Position numbers and translations under genes: made by a program. A DNA stretch of 64,000 nt, taken from contig JAKGHH010000003.1 in NCBI GenBank assembly GCA_022828595.1, forward strand, positions 100,835,583 to 100,899,582, read 5' to 3'. The DNA is from Nelumbo lutea (lineage: Eukaryota > Streptophyta > Magnoliopsida > Proteales > Nelumbonaceae). Positions 23,769-34,279 of the stretch are shown in pieces (the stretch's first letter is position 1; every line of letters begins with the position of its first letter). The notes under the pieces are model-generated. The model did not search any database. It worked only from the letters and a program-made list of their open reading frames with translations, and was not told the DNA's origin.

Positions 23769-24720
23769 TGTCTTTTTTTTTTTTTTGAAGAATAAAGAAA
23801 AAAATTATTAAAAAGAAAAGGAGATACATCAGAGGTGATAAGATATCACCAAAAGCAATACCAGCCCCAAATCCATAAAATGAACCAAATACCCCACAGC
23901 TTACAAGCTTGAATACCCATCCAACCCAAGATAAAACCCAAAACCAACCCAAAGCAAATCCCCAAAGAAAACAACAAAACCCCTTCCTGAAACACCACCC
24001 TTCAGATTAAATCCGTGAGAACATCATCCTCCTGGTCTGAGATATCCTCATCCCAGACCTTGCTTCCTTTCAAAAGTAATTTTTTCTTCAATAACTCTTC
24101 CTTTTTTCTTTTCTCGAATTCCTTGAAGGCTCTCCTGGAAAACTCCTCCCCACCCCGGAAAAACAGACCCAGGATTTTCCCAATTGTAACCTCTCTATCC
24201 ACTAATTTCTGTAGAGCTTCATCACTTGATTCTCTGTTGATAGTATCACTACCCTTCTTCAACTTGTTCTCACCAGGGACAATTACAGTACCTCTTAACT
24301 TGTTCTCCTGATGTTCCTTCGTCTAATGGGGAATCGAAGCCTGAACTTGCTTCATTGCCTCCCCATGGTGTCAACCGGATATCACCTTGCCTCTCACTCT
24401 TTTCCTTCTATACATCCATTTGTATTTTTTTGTACGTCCTGCCCCCACTAGGCCAATTTTGAGCCTAGAAAAAACCTGTCACATGTACAATGTTATGGTT
24501 TCTCAAATTACTTAATTTCTTGTTAATTATCCCATTGGTCTGTTCCTCCTCCTCCCCCTCAAGTTTGCTCCTTCGTCCATCACATGTACAGTGTCTCATC
24601 TTTCTGAGATTTTTCAACTGTGGAAGGAGCCCAACCAAACAGCCAATTTCTTTGCATTTCATTGTATATGCAAAAAGAAGTTCTCATCTATCTCAAGTTT
24701 TAAAAGGATGATGTGAGGCA
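23769..24720 (-). mobile_element. Retroelement-derived 3' fragment with poly-T tail
   Basis: A run of about 14 Ts at 23774-23787 opens a minus-strand region. It includes an 86-codon frame (24262-24002, ESSDEALQKLVDREVTIGKI and KVWDEDISDQEDD) and an acidic stretch LEGEEEEQTNG (24662-24465). The poly-T tail and broken frames suggest a retroposed LINE-type insert. The coding part is not one of the catalytic domains, so the family is uncertain. Confidence 0.45.
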
Positions 24721-24751
24721 ATGAGTGCACAAAAAATAAACAAATTTAAAT

Positions 24752-24819
24752 GCTACTGCTGTAATTCTGTATTTAGTTCTCTTAATTGAATAAAATTCTC
24801 ATTTTGCTGATAAAAAAAA
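24752..24819 (+). mobile_element. 68-bp LINE 3'-tail insertion with target duplication
   Basis: A 68-bp insert ending in GCTGATAAAAAAAAA, flanked on both sides by AAACAAATTTAAA (left copy about 24738-24750, right copy about 24817-24829). It contains AATAAAATTCTCATTTTGCT, resembling a LINE 3' terminus. An extremely 5'-truncated target-primed insertion on the plus strand. Confidence 0.6.
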
Positions 24820-24829
24820 ACAAATTTAA

Positions 24830-25162
24830 AAGTGTATAATAGCCAGAACCATGTCACATGGAAACTTCAAAATGGGTACCATGTCCATGATGGACAAATA
24901 AATTTGTAGAGAGAATTCCATTTCTGATGCATTATCCATGAAATGTCCTTGCCTTTTCTGTATAACATAGCCAGTAAGTTTCTTTCCCAGTCCCTATTCT
25001 ACATGAAAACACACAAAAGAGCTCCATGTCTCTGGTTCACAGAAAGACAAATTCAAGCACCATAAACTGAATAGATTGTAATATAAATAGAAAGCCTACT
25101 AGTATTGAAGTTTTTCATCATGTCAATTAAATTGTTTTGAGTTTGACTGACGAGAAAGCAAC
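24830..25162. other. Intron 2 sequence adjoining exon 2
   Basis: Non-coding AT-rich DNA up to the donor site of exon 2. No additional element recognised. Confidence 0.5.
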
Positions 25163-25268
25163 CTGAAGCTCAACATCAACATAATCAGCTCCCACTTCCA
25201 TGGCTAACTGAAGTGCATCTGTTCGTGTTTTCTCATCACCTTCATATTCACCACCTTCCCATTTTGGT
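25163..25268 (-). CDS. 3-dehydroquinate dehydratase/shikimate dehydrogenase, coding exon 2
   Basis: 106-bp exon. The acceptor is TTTTCAG before ACCAAAATGG. The donor follows GAGCTTCAG with GTTGC, a GT site with a weak downstream consensus. The split Arg codon from exon 1 (AG|A) is completed here, giving TYR-PKWEGGEYEGDEKTR and ALQLAMEVGADYVDVELQ. These match the dehydroquinase barrel segment that follows the conserved TYRP arginine. Phases fit exactly (2 into 0), which supports both junctions. It is separated by 9.0 kb from exon 1 and 6.8 kb from exon 3. Confidence 0.93.
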
Positions 25269-25505
25269 CTGAAAACATATAATTAGAATAGTCTAGATAA
25301 AGATATCCCGATCACATAATGGTTTTTCATAACATGATGAAAATGCAATAAGTGATTTATTTACTCATAAAATCTGTTATCTCAGTTGATATCTATACAA
25401 AATAGATGAAAACATTAACACAGATAAGGCAAGACCTCCCAAAAGTTAATTCTTTTAGGACATGGCTTGCATTTAAACAGAATATGATCAACACACTCAA
25501 CATTT

Positions 25506-27060
25506 TACATATACTAGTGAATGTGCACATACTTTGCACATGGTAATTTCAGATGATGATGATGGTATTAGTAATATGTGTCCAATTTCTTTTATAATTT
25601 TTCTATATTTCTGTGTATAAAAATAATTCTTATTTACCACACTTTTTTTTGTTTAATATGATGAATATATAAAAGAAAGGGCAGCCCAGTGTATGAGGCT
25701 CCCGCCAATGCAGGGTCTGGGGAGGGACAGATGTACACAGCCTTACCCCTGCACATACAGAGAGGATGTTTACAAGATTTGAACCCTGGTCACCCAGGTT
25801 GCAGTGGAACAACCCAACTGTTGTGCCTAGACTCACCCTATATATAATATTAGAGATGTGCTCAAATGTTTCCTACACAGTTTATGTATTTTTTTCATAA
25901 TATTTTGTGTTTTAGTTTTTATTAGTTAATTATGACATCATGGGTTGACCCAGATGTTTGAATTGATCACTCGCCACATGGTCAGAAGAACAATTTCATT
26001 TTTGGTTAGTCTATAAAAAAAGACATGGGTTTTATATTGATAAAAGTATTGGATAAGGATCTAATCAATAGAATTTACTGGTAAGAAAAACACCTTAAAT
26101 ATAATATTTAATGAGAGAAAATGGGAGTTAATACCTTAAAAAAGATTTTGTAAGAGGGAATTAAATGAGATGAAAATTAGTCACTCAAATTACATATTAT
26201 GATATCACAATTAGAGAAGGGGACTAAATTCAAAAATAGGAGTATTTTAGTCAAAATAAAGTTCCACAAGCTCGTTAATACTTTAATAGTAGTATAGATA
26301 GAAATAGATGTGTTCAATTTTTTTTACAACTTTTCATATTTCTATGTGTATAAAAATAATTCTTATTTATAACATAAATTTTTGTTTAATATGATGAACA
26401 TACAATACTAGAGATTGCCCAAATGTTTGTTTTTTTTTTTTATTATGATATCAAAGGTTGACACATTTGACCCAAAAGTTGAATTATTGACCTGCCACCA
26501 AATAGAAAAATAATTTCATTTTTAGTTGATTTTAAATTTTGTATTTCATTTATTTTTCAATAAAAACAATTTAATTATAACATTTATTTTTCTTTAATAT
26601 GATTAATATAAAATATTAGAGGCATGCCCAATTTTTTTACAATTTTTTATTTTTGTATTTATTTCTATTTTAAAAAGTATTATTTAACTATGACATCGTG
26701 GCCCATTTAACCCAGATGGCTGAATTGCTTACCCGTCACTTAGACGGAAGAATGGTTTCATTTTTGGGTCAGTTTTAAAAATTATGGGTTTTATGTTGTT
26801 AAAAGTATCAGATATAGATCTAATTAGTATAATTTATTAGTGAGAAAAAATACCTTAAATATAGGATTTTATGCGAGAATGGGAGTTTATACCTTAAATG
26901 TAATACTTCATGAGGGTGAATTAAATGAGATGAAATGTAGTAGTTCAAATTACATTTTCAGTTCCCACAATTAGAAAGGTACTAAATTCAGAAATAGGGG
27001 TGTTTTAGTCACGAAAAATTCCACACCCTCATTCATAGTTTTAATAGTAGTATAGATATG
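25506..27060. repeat. AT-rich dispersed repeat, copy 1, with internal about 200-bp degenerate units
   Basis: Begins near ATACTAGTGAATGTGCACAT and ends ATAGTAGTATAGAT. Internal units recur with TTTTTGTTTAATATGATGAA, a stretch like GACATCATGGGTTGACCCA, and TTTCATTTTTGGTTAG, spaced roughly 200-230 bp. The same family occurs at about 37300-38336. There is no coding capacity. It could be a non-autonomous DNA transposon or Helitron-like element; class unresolved. It contains the SINE at 25675-25838. Confidence 0.6.
25675..25838 (-). mobile_element. Au-like tRNA-derived SINE
   Basis: On the minus strand it starts near TCTAGGCACAACAGTTGG (A-box-like) and has CAGGGTTCAAATCTTG (B-box-like). It continues through GCAGGGGTAAGGCTGTGTAC and CCCCAGACCCTGCATTGG to ACTGGGCTGCCCTTTCTTTT. 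This arrangement matches the angiosperm Au SINE consensus as I know it, from the tRNA-like 5' region to the T-rich 3' end. It lies in intron 1 of DHQ-SDH. Confidence 0.8.
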
Positions 27061-27380
27061 GATGAACTAATCCGTATGGACTATGGATTTCTCAAATCAT
27101 GTCATAGGAAAGGGGGAGTTTCAATAGCTAGAATAGAAACCAAAGTTGATGAATGGAGGATTCAAAATGTATTCATCAAAAAAATAATGGAGGATTCAAA
27201 ATGTCAACTCCCTTTAACATTCGCTACCAATAATAAGCCAATTAGTGTAACACCTCAATTTTGGTCCTTAGTGTAATCTAAAAGTGAAAAAATGAAAGTA
27301 TAAGACAAAGTTATGCTATCCCCACTACAAATCTTAAACTACATGACTACATCTTTAACAAGTACATACCACCTCACAAG

Positions 27381-28076
27381 CATAGTTTTCAAGGCGCCAA
27401 GGCGAGGCTAGGCAATAGGGGGCGCCTAGTCGCCTAGTTGCCTGGGTGGGCACCTAGCCATCGCCTAGGCGGTGGATTTTCTTAAAGTAAAAACATGTAT
27501 CCTAGGGTAGTTCCCTAGGTTCCATAACCATATTTCCTTAATAAATATCCATAATTTTCATAAGAAAAGTATAAACTTCATGTTGAAGTATAGAAAATCA
27601 ACATATTCCAACATATTCATGACAAGAAAAAGAAGAAATTTCAAAAAATATAGGGGCTGAACCCCTATTTCTGTTACAGGAAAAGAAGAAAAAAAGGGGT
27701 GGATGAAGAAGAATAAATTAGTATATAAAAACACAAAATTAGTAAAGAAAAAGAAGAAAATGTGTTGATTGGACAACATTTTATGTTCTTTCTTACTTAT
27801 TGGTTCAGGTTTTGAACTCTTTGAGGGTTCAATACAGCATTTAGCAATGTGTTTGTGTTGATTAAACCCTAACAAATAAGAAAATAACAAAAAGAAATCA
27901 GTATATAAACATACAAAATGAGTATTTTAGTTTAAAAATGTCTATTTTATAATTATAACCTCAAAAAATTAAGAATATAAAAGTTTGTTATAACACGCTA
28001 TAGAAAACTGCTTGGCGATTAGGTGAGGCGAGACTCCAAGGGTGCCTTGTTGCCTGGCATCGCCTTGACAACTATG
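27381..28076. mobile_element. hAT-like non-autonomous DNA transposon 1
   Basis: 696 bp with terminal inverted repeats CATAGTTTTCAAGGCG and (reverse complement of the right end) CATAGTTGTCAAGGCG. It is flanked by 8-bp duplications CTCACAAG (27373-27380) and CTCACAAA (28077-28084). An 8-bp target duplication is typical of hAT transposons. The G+C-rich ends surround an AT-rich middle with no transposase. Confidence 0.85.
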
Positions 28077-28265
28077 CTCACAAAGTCCTTGTGGTACTCA
28101 AATGGAACCAAGTTCCAACTTCCAAGTGTTTCCTTCCCAGTTTTATATCAGATTCTAGTGATTTCAGATTGATGCTGGACCCACCCAAAGTTATGCTATC
28201 CCCACTACAAATCTTAAACTACATGAATACATCTTTAACAAGTACATACCACTTCAACAAGGTCC

Positions 28266-28701
28266 TGTTAGGTCCCAGAAACTTGACATACAATTCTCAG
28301 GCTCACAGCAGAATTCACACAACTAGAACATCAACATAGGAACTGGTATTCATTCAGAAGAAAAGAAGAACATTAACAGTTGGTTGGTTCTTCAAGAGAC
28401 CGCCAGCTCTCCCAATCACTCACAGTATTCTTCACTCAACAAAATCCTACCTCCCCCATCCCCCAAAGCCCCTTCTTATACTCTTCTCACAGCATAACTG
28501 ACTCCCTCAATAAATGCCCAGCTGGCCAAGTTACACTCTTCTTATTCCTAACTGACATAGCTATAAATGCCTCAAGACTCTCCTTATTCCCTACAGCTAT
28601 AATTGTCCCCATGTGATTAATTGTTCAATTATTTCCCCCCCTTAGCCGATTGTTGACCTTTCCTCTTCCTGGTATACGTAACGTTAATCGGGGGCCTATC
28701 A
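28266..28701 (-). repeat. 3' LTR of the NDUFV1-carrying gypsy element
   Basis: 436 bp, TGTTAGG to CCTATCA on the plus strand. The open frame of the chromodomain tail reads into it and stops at 28629. Confidence 0.92.
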
Positions 28702-28879
28702 TTACCCGCTGCCCAAAGTCTAACCTTGTCCTCAAGGTTAAAATGAGGAAATTGGTCTCGGAGTAAGCCAAAAGGCTCCCGAGAATCTTCAAAATCAGGC
28801 AGGCCCTGCCAATGAATAAGCACTTCCAAACCAGTAACTCCAGGCATAGTGGATGGACGCACACCGCACACTGATATGT
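28702..28879 (-). pseudogene. Gypsy polyprotein C-terminal (chromodomain) tail
   Basis: After the NDUFV1 segment the minus strand reads [20 protein letters not shown] and [15 protein letters not shown], then [17 protein letters not shown]. This is the typical end of chromodomain gypsy polyproteins just upstream of the polypurine tract and LTR. With the gag half it frames the captured gene. Confidence 0.85.
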
Positions 28880-30017
28880 CCCTGCACAGGCCAAGCAAAA
28901 GCATCGCCCAATGCACAAATTGTGTGTCTGCTTTGTTACCTCTTGAAGCATGTCTATTTCCTCCAGCTTCGCGTTTCCAACCTTCAGCCTCTCCATGATC
29001 ATCCACAGCCATCCTGTCCCCTCCTTGCATGGTGTGCACTGCCCACAACTTTCATGCTTATAGAAGTAAGAGAGCCTAGCAATTGCATCCACAATATCAG
29101 TTGAATTGTCCATCACAATTACAGCAGCTGTCCCTAAACCCGTTTGAACAGCCTTGAGTGCATCATAATCCATCAACACATCATCACATATGTGCTTTGG
29201 AATTAGTGGAACAGAAGAACCCCCTGGTATCACTGTAAGCAAATTATCCCATCCACCTCTAACTCCTCCACAGTGCCTCTCTATCAGCTTCTTCAATGAA
29301 ATGCTCATCTCCCCTTCAATTGTACAAGGCTTATTCATGTGGCCTAAGACACAAAATAGCTTTGTCCTAGAATTGTTCTTCCTGCCAAAACTAGCAAACC
29401 ATTCAGGACCACACCTTAAAATGGTGGGGAAAACAGCCACAATTTCAACATTTGTAACAGTTGTTGGACATCCATATAGCCCTGCATTAGCTAGAAAAGG
29501 AGGCTTCAAGGCTTTCCAACAACGCCGTCTCTTCTCCACAAATGTAAGCATCAGCTCCATAGTGGATATGAACATCAAAATCATATCCAGATCCACATGC
29601 ATTTTTTCCCAAAAGTCCAGCTTGATAAGCTTCCCTCCTTGCCTTCTCAAGGTTTTTCCGCTCATTTACTTACTCTCCCCTTATGTGGAAATAAGCAGCA
29701 GTGGCCCGCATACCAACCCCTGCAATCAGGCAACCCTCTGGTAGTTTATGTGGGTCATGGCGCATAATTTCTCTGTCCTTACATGTTCCTAGCTCACTCT
29801 CATCAGCATTGACAACAAGATAAGAAGGACGGCCATCAGATACTTTTGGCATTAAAGACTACTTCAGGCCAGATGGAAAACCAGCTCCACCACGGCCTCA
29901 AAGACCAGATTTCTTCATTTCATTGACAATCCAATTAGAGCCCTTAAGTACCAAGTCTTTAGTTCTATACCAGTCACCCCGCTTCATGGCACCGTTCAGG
30001 AAAGGGTCGTGCAACCC
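28880..30017 (-). pseudogene. NDUFV1 (complex I 51-kDa subunit) intron-free copy inside a retrotransposon
   Basis: About 1.14 kb matching roughly residues 60-440 of the plant mitochondrial NADH dehydrogenase flavoprotein 1, the NADH/FMN-binding subunit of complex I. Visible blocks are [112 protein letters not shown] (Fe-S Cys motif) and [12 protein letters not shown]. Breaks: Arg-to-stop after KKSGL, Trp-to-stop after SGLK, a stop after IRGE, a small deletion after LLESL and another after VTKQ, both shifting frame. The lack of introns and the retroelement ends on both sides indicate mRNA capture. It cannot encode a working subunit. Confidence 0.95.
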
Positions 30018-30744
30018 ATTAACAAATGCTGCTTCAAGGACTGATTCCGGTAGGTCACATAAGGGAGCGGAGAGCACCTCGAATTGGCGACGATATCCCT
30101 TATCAGTAGAAGACTGATGTAACGAGAAGAGTTGTTCCTGTAAATTACCCTCCTGAGTCGATCGAAAACGTTCAAGGAGAAGCTCTTTGAATTCTGTCCA
30201 ACCACGAAAAGGTCGTCGATCGACTTCTCGGTAATACCATGCCAATGCATCGCCCTCTGAATAGACAACTACAGCTCACAGACGCTCTGCCAGAAGCAAT
30301 CCATTAATCTCAAAATAGCGCTCCGCATGAAAAAGCCAGCCGTCTGGATTTTCCCCATCAAAAATAGGTAACTCCAACTTCCGAGGAAGTGAATCAGAAG
30401 TACGTTCCAACATCGACATTGAAGAAGACGTTGGGAAAGCTGCACTCTTCCCTTTGTCACCCGCACGACTTGATGCGACTAAAGGAGGAGCAATGTCAGT
30501 TGTAGACAAAGGAGCTGAGAAGGTTTGTTGCTGAAGCAACAGATCAAAACGTCTTACCACATCTTGAACGCCACCTTCCAGAGACGAGATCTTCGAAAGT
30601 CTAGTTGCTACCTTTTTTGGATCGAGTCGTTGAATCTCATTACGTAAGCCATCCATCTCCACACGAAGTTCAGAATGCAGAGAAGTCAAGCATTCTTTGA
30701 AACCCTCAACCTACGATGCCACTTCCTTAGCTGTCACCATGGTT
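30018..30744 (-). pseudogene. Gag N-terminal part of the NDUFV1-carrying element
   Basis: Starts near the ATG at about 30739-30741. A stop interrupts VAS-VEGFKE early. The frame then has RLDPKKVATRLSKISSLEGG, PRKLELPIFDGENPDGWLFH and ERYFEINGLLL, a stop, and DALAWYYREVDRRPFRGWTE, FKELLLERFR and [20 protein letters not shown]. This is the retrotransposon Gag (PF03732-like) capsid region of chromodomain-type gypsy elements. It ends at VNGL, where the NDUFV1 sequence begins. Confidence 0.9.
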
Positions 30745-30769
30745 GAGGAAAGACGGGCTCTGATACCAT

Positions 30770-31203
30770 TGTTAGGTCCCAAAAACTTGACACAATTCTC
30801 AGACTCACAGCAGAATTCACACAACTAGAACATCAACATAGGAACTGGTATTCATTCAGAAGAAAAGAAGAAAATTAACAGTTGGTCGGTTCTTCGAGAG
30901 ACCGCCGGCTCTCCCAATCACTCACAGTATTCTTCACTCAACAAAAGCCTACCTCCCCCATCCCCCAGAGCCCCTTCTTATACTCTTCTCACAGCATAAC
31001 TGACTCCTTCAATAAATGCCCAGCTGGCCAAGTTACACTCTTCTTATTCCTAACTGACATAGCTATAAATGCCTCAAGACTCTCCTTATTCCCCGCAGCT
31101 ATAATTGCCCCCATGTGATTAATTGTTCAATTATTTCCCCCCCTTAGCCGGTTGTTGACCTTTCCTCTTCCTGGCATACGTAAGGTTAATTGGGGGCCTA
31201 TCA
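30770..31203 (-). repeat. 5' LTR of the NDUFV1-carrying gypsy element
   Basis: 434 bp, near-identical to 28266-28701. Directly inside it, at about 30757-30769, the minus strand reads TGGTATCAGAGCC, the initiator-Met primer-binding site. Confidence 0.92.
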
Positions 31204-31299
31204 GGTCCTTGTGGTACTCAAATGGAACTAAGTTCCAAGTGCTTCCTTCCAGGTTTTATATCAGATTCTAGTGATTTCAGATTGATGCTGGACCCACCC

Positions 31300-31651
31300 A
31301 AAAGCAACTGGTTGATGTGGCTAAAATGGGTCTAAGCAAGCTGGAATTAGGCCGCAAAACCCTCAGCTTGTTAACTCAACACTTAGCTTAAATTTAACAA
31401 CCAGCAGGGATTGGACAGAATGTATAAGGGGTTCAAAATAACAATAAAAAGGAACAGGTCTAGAAGAGGTGTAAGAGAATAGGAAATACACCCTACAGGT
31501 TGAATGAACATGTTGGAAGTTTGGAACAGCTACTCAGAGGCTTAGGAAGGTCATAGGGATTGAAACAACAAGAGAAAAAATCAGTCTGTAATGGAGAGAA
31601 GGTAAGAACAAAAGATTAAGAAATTGAGGTTAACAACATAACCAACTGATG
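31300..31651. other. Intron 1 sequence of DHQ-SDH, nothing recognised
   Basis: Non-coding spacer between the tandem unit and hAT-like element 2. No repeats or coding motifs identified. Confidence 0.5.
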
Positions 31652-31659
31652 GTGGCTCG

Positions 31660-32809
31660 CATAGTTTTCAAGGCACCAAGGCGAGGCTAGGCAACAGGGG
31701 GGCGCCTTGTCACCTAGTCGCCTAGGTTCTGGATTTTTTTAAGTGAAAAACATATATCATAGGATAGTTCCCTAGGTTCCATAACCATATTTCCATAATA
31801 ATTATCCATAATTTCCATAAGTATAAACTTCATGTTAAAGTATAGACAATCAACATATTCGTGAGAAGAAAAGGAAGAAAGAAAAGAAAAGAAAATATAG
31901 GGGCTGAACCCTATTTTTGTTACAGGAAGAAGAAGTCTATAATGATGATGATGAGATCAAGTTCTAGACGTCTATGAAGTTTGTTTTTACATTTGCTAGA
32001 ACTTGTTGTAATTAGACCTATTCATGGGCCGAGCTCGGGCTTGGCTTTTGCCAAAATTTGAATGGACCCTGCCCAAAGCCCGAGCCCGACACAATGTAAA
32101 GTCAGGCACGGCCCGTGAACGGGTCTAGTTGACAAGATGAACTACATGGGATAAAACTCAAACCTACTTCGGTTTACCAAAACCTTATAGACCAATGGTT
32201 AAGTTAGAAGAAGTTCTTAAGCTTTTTCCAAACTCATTACTAGACTTAATTATGAAAATAATAAGTTTGGAACCCTAAGGAGTCGATTCTCTGACCATAG
32301 GAGTCACCTATTCAATGGTCTAAGGTTAAGAGTTAATCATTAGTCAATTACCCATAAGGCAGTAGTCGACTACCTGTGACAACCAAAATTGGTGTCACCT
32401 AGTAGTTGACTGATTACTTACAACAATTGAGCCTGGCGTCATATTGGTTTTTACCAGTAGTCAACTATGTGTGACAACCAAGACTAAGTTATGGGTTGAG
32501 AGTTGAGATCAAATCTCCACTCCTTTTTATTTTATATATATAAGGTGTATCAATTAAAGTACCAATACCCTTTGGTGATACACAAAGGTGTATCAATACT
32601 CTGAACCATGGATTAAACCCTAACGAATAAGAACATAATAAAAATGAATTAATATATAAACACATAAAATGAATATTTTAGTTTAAGAATTCCTATTTTA
32701 TAATTACAATTTCAAAAAATAAAAAATGCAAAAGTATTTTATAACACAACATACAAAAATGCTTGATGATTAGGTGAGGCGAGCCTCCAAGGGTGCCTTG
32801 GCAACTATG
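31660..32809. mobile_element. hAT-like non-autonomous DNA transposon 2
   Basis: 1,150 bp, same family as 27381-28076: left end CATAGTTTTCAAGGCACC, right end GGTGCCTTGGCAACTATG. Flanked by GTGGCTCG (31652-31659) and GTGGCTTG (32810-32817), an 8-bp duplication with one mismatch. It carries extra internal DNA, including text like GGGCCGAGCTCGGGCTTGGC and a stretch resembling the GATAC-type MITE seen at 54306. No transposase. Confidence 0.82.
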
Positions 32810-32817
32810 GTGGCTTG

Positions 32818-34279
32818 GTTGGTAAGTTTTCTGGCTGGTTGTAGTGGAGACTTGAGATCAAATCCCACTGTCACTAGGGTTGAGAGTTATGGGTCTGGGG
32901 GATAGCCAAACAGGCTACCCTCTATTGTGTAGACCCATGAAGCTCAAAAATAATAATAAGAAAAAGGAGAGAGAGAGAGAGAGAAAGAGGAGAAGATACA
33001 CAAGTAAGATGAAATAAATAAATAAAACTTAGAGAGTAAAGATAGAGCCTAATGGAGTCAAGATCATTAGGTTTCTCTAGGAGTTAGCATCTAGAGATCA
33101 GCACCAAACCAGAAAAGTTGTGAGAACAATTTATCTTTCATTTATTCATTCCATCAATGCTCCAAAGACTGTTCATATGGGGTTTCCATAGACAATTTAA
33201 GATATCCCTTTTGGGATTACAATATTTATTTTCCTAAACAATGAAATTAAAAGAAGAAATCTTTACTACAAAATGAACTTTCTAAATCTCCAAATAGTCA
33301 GCAAACCTTGAGGATCTAATCAAATCCTACAATGATTTACCTATGATAATCTTGAGAAGATTTGGTTCGAATTGAATCTTTTCCATAACACATTAAGTCT
33401 ATATGAGTTGGAAACCAACTTCTTGGGCTTGCTGAAATAGAACACCGATTCAACAATTTATTGAGCTTGAGATTTCTGAATTGAGGCCCATGGAATTGAA
33501 TCAGATTAATATCAGATTTGTGAAAATTACTTGCCATCGTGAGGGCCATTGGAAGGCACAGGAAGATATGGTTTGACTTCCCTTCCTCAACCTTTGGTGC
33601 TGCATCATGGATAAATAATTTATTAAATGTTATCTTATGTCAGTTGGTGAATCCAATGTTTTAGTAATAACTCTACCACTATAGGGGGAGGGGGTGGAAC
33701 TAGTTTCAAGCTTTGCCAGTATTGCCTTTAACTGTGGACATGGGACATAAAGGTTTCCTGTTTGAGAGAATTAGGGAGGTCAAATTATATTTACTGAAAC
33801 AAAACCTAGGTAGGTTGAATTTGAAAAGGAGTTCCCATTACGATTCCAGTTAATGAAATGCACAAACACAAGAATATCAATAAGGTTTTCATTGACTATG
33901 AGAAAATTTATTAAATATCCTCTTGAGTCGCTATTTTTTTATGCATATCCCCACAGGTAAGGTTTATCTGCTTCTTTTTCTCGTTGTATCGTGATTCTAC
34001 TCAACAGAAAGCATGCAAGATACTCGAAAGTTTTCGAAAATGTGGTCTAGATTACCCATTCTAAAGCGAATTGAGAGTCTAAAATGTTCTCAGAGAACTG
34101 TAAATGCATAATGAAATCCCTTCTTATCTTCCATTCCTCTATAATCTATTTGAAGTTATAAAAGCTAATTTGAATCGTTTGACATTCAATAACTACTACA
34201 GCTCACAACTATTCGAACTTGGAAAATGCAGAAACAGAAGCAAAACTCAATGCGATAACATGCAGAGCTTCGGCAATAC
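32818..34279. other. Intron 1 sequence of DHQ-SDH next to exon 1
   Basis: Contains a GA-rich run (about 32969-32990). No conserved coding sequence is seen. The donor GTATTG of intron 1 lies at its right end (34274-34279 on the minus strand). Confidence 0.6.

Larger units (their letters stand above)
28266..31203 (-). mobile_element. Gypsy-type LTR retrotransposon carrying a captured NDUFV1 cDNA
   Basis: Target duplication GGTCC at 28261-28265 and 31204-31208. LTRs are 28266-28701 and 30770-31203, TGTTAGG to CCTATCA, differing at about 15 positions plus one 2-bp gap (about 3.5%). On the minus strand the internal order is primer-binding site, gag N-terminal half, NDUFV1 coding sequence without introns, then the C-terminal chromodomain-like tail of a gypsy polyprotein. 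Protease, RT, RNase H and integrase are absent, so it can only have moved with enzymes supplied in trans. It sits in DHQ-SDH intron 1. Confidence 0.93.
27307..31299. repeat. About 175-bp tandem duplication, each copy carrying its own insertion
   Basis: The unit begins AAAGTTATGCTATCCCCACT and ends GATGCTGGACCCACCC. Copy 1 is 27307-27380 plus 28085-28186, interrupted by hAT-like element 1. Copy 2 is 28187-28265 plus 31209-31299, interrupted by the NDUFV1-carrying gypsy element. Removing both inserts leaves two adjacent units of about 176 and 170 bp. Confidence 0.8.

Noticed and set aside
28625..29665. 346-codon continuous frame across the captured gene
   Set aside because: It strings together out-of-frame and in-frame NDUFV1 parts and retroelement tail; a frameshift product, not a designed fusion.
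28630..31150. A shorter LTR boundary ending at TTGTTCA for the NDUFV1 element
   Set aside because: The longer boundary ending CCTATCA is followed directly by the GGTCC target duplication and pairs with the TGTTAGG start, so it fits better.
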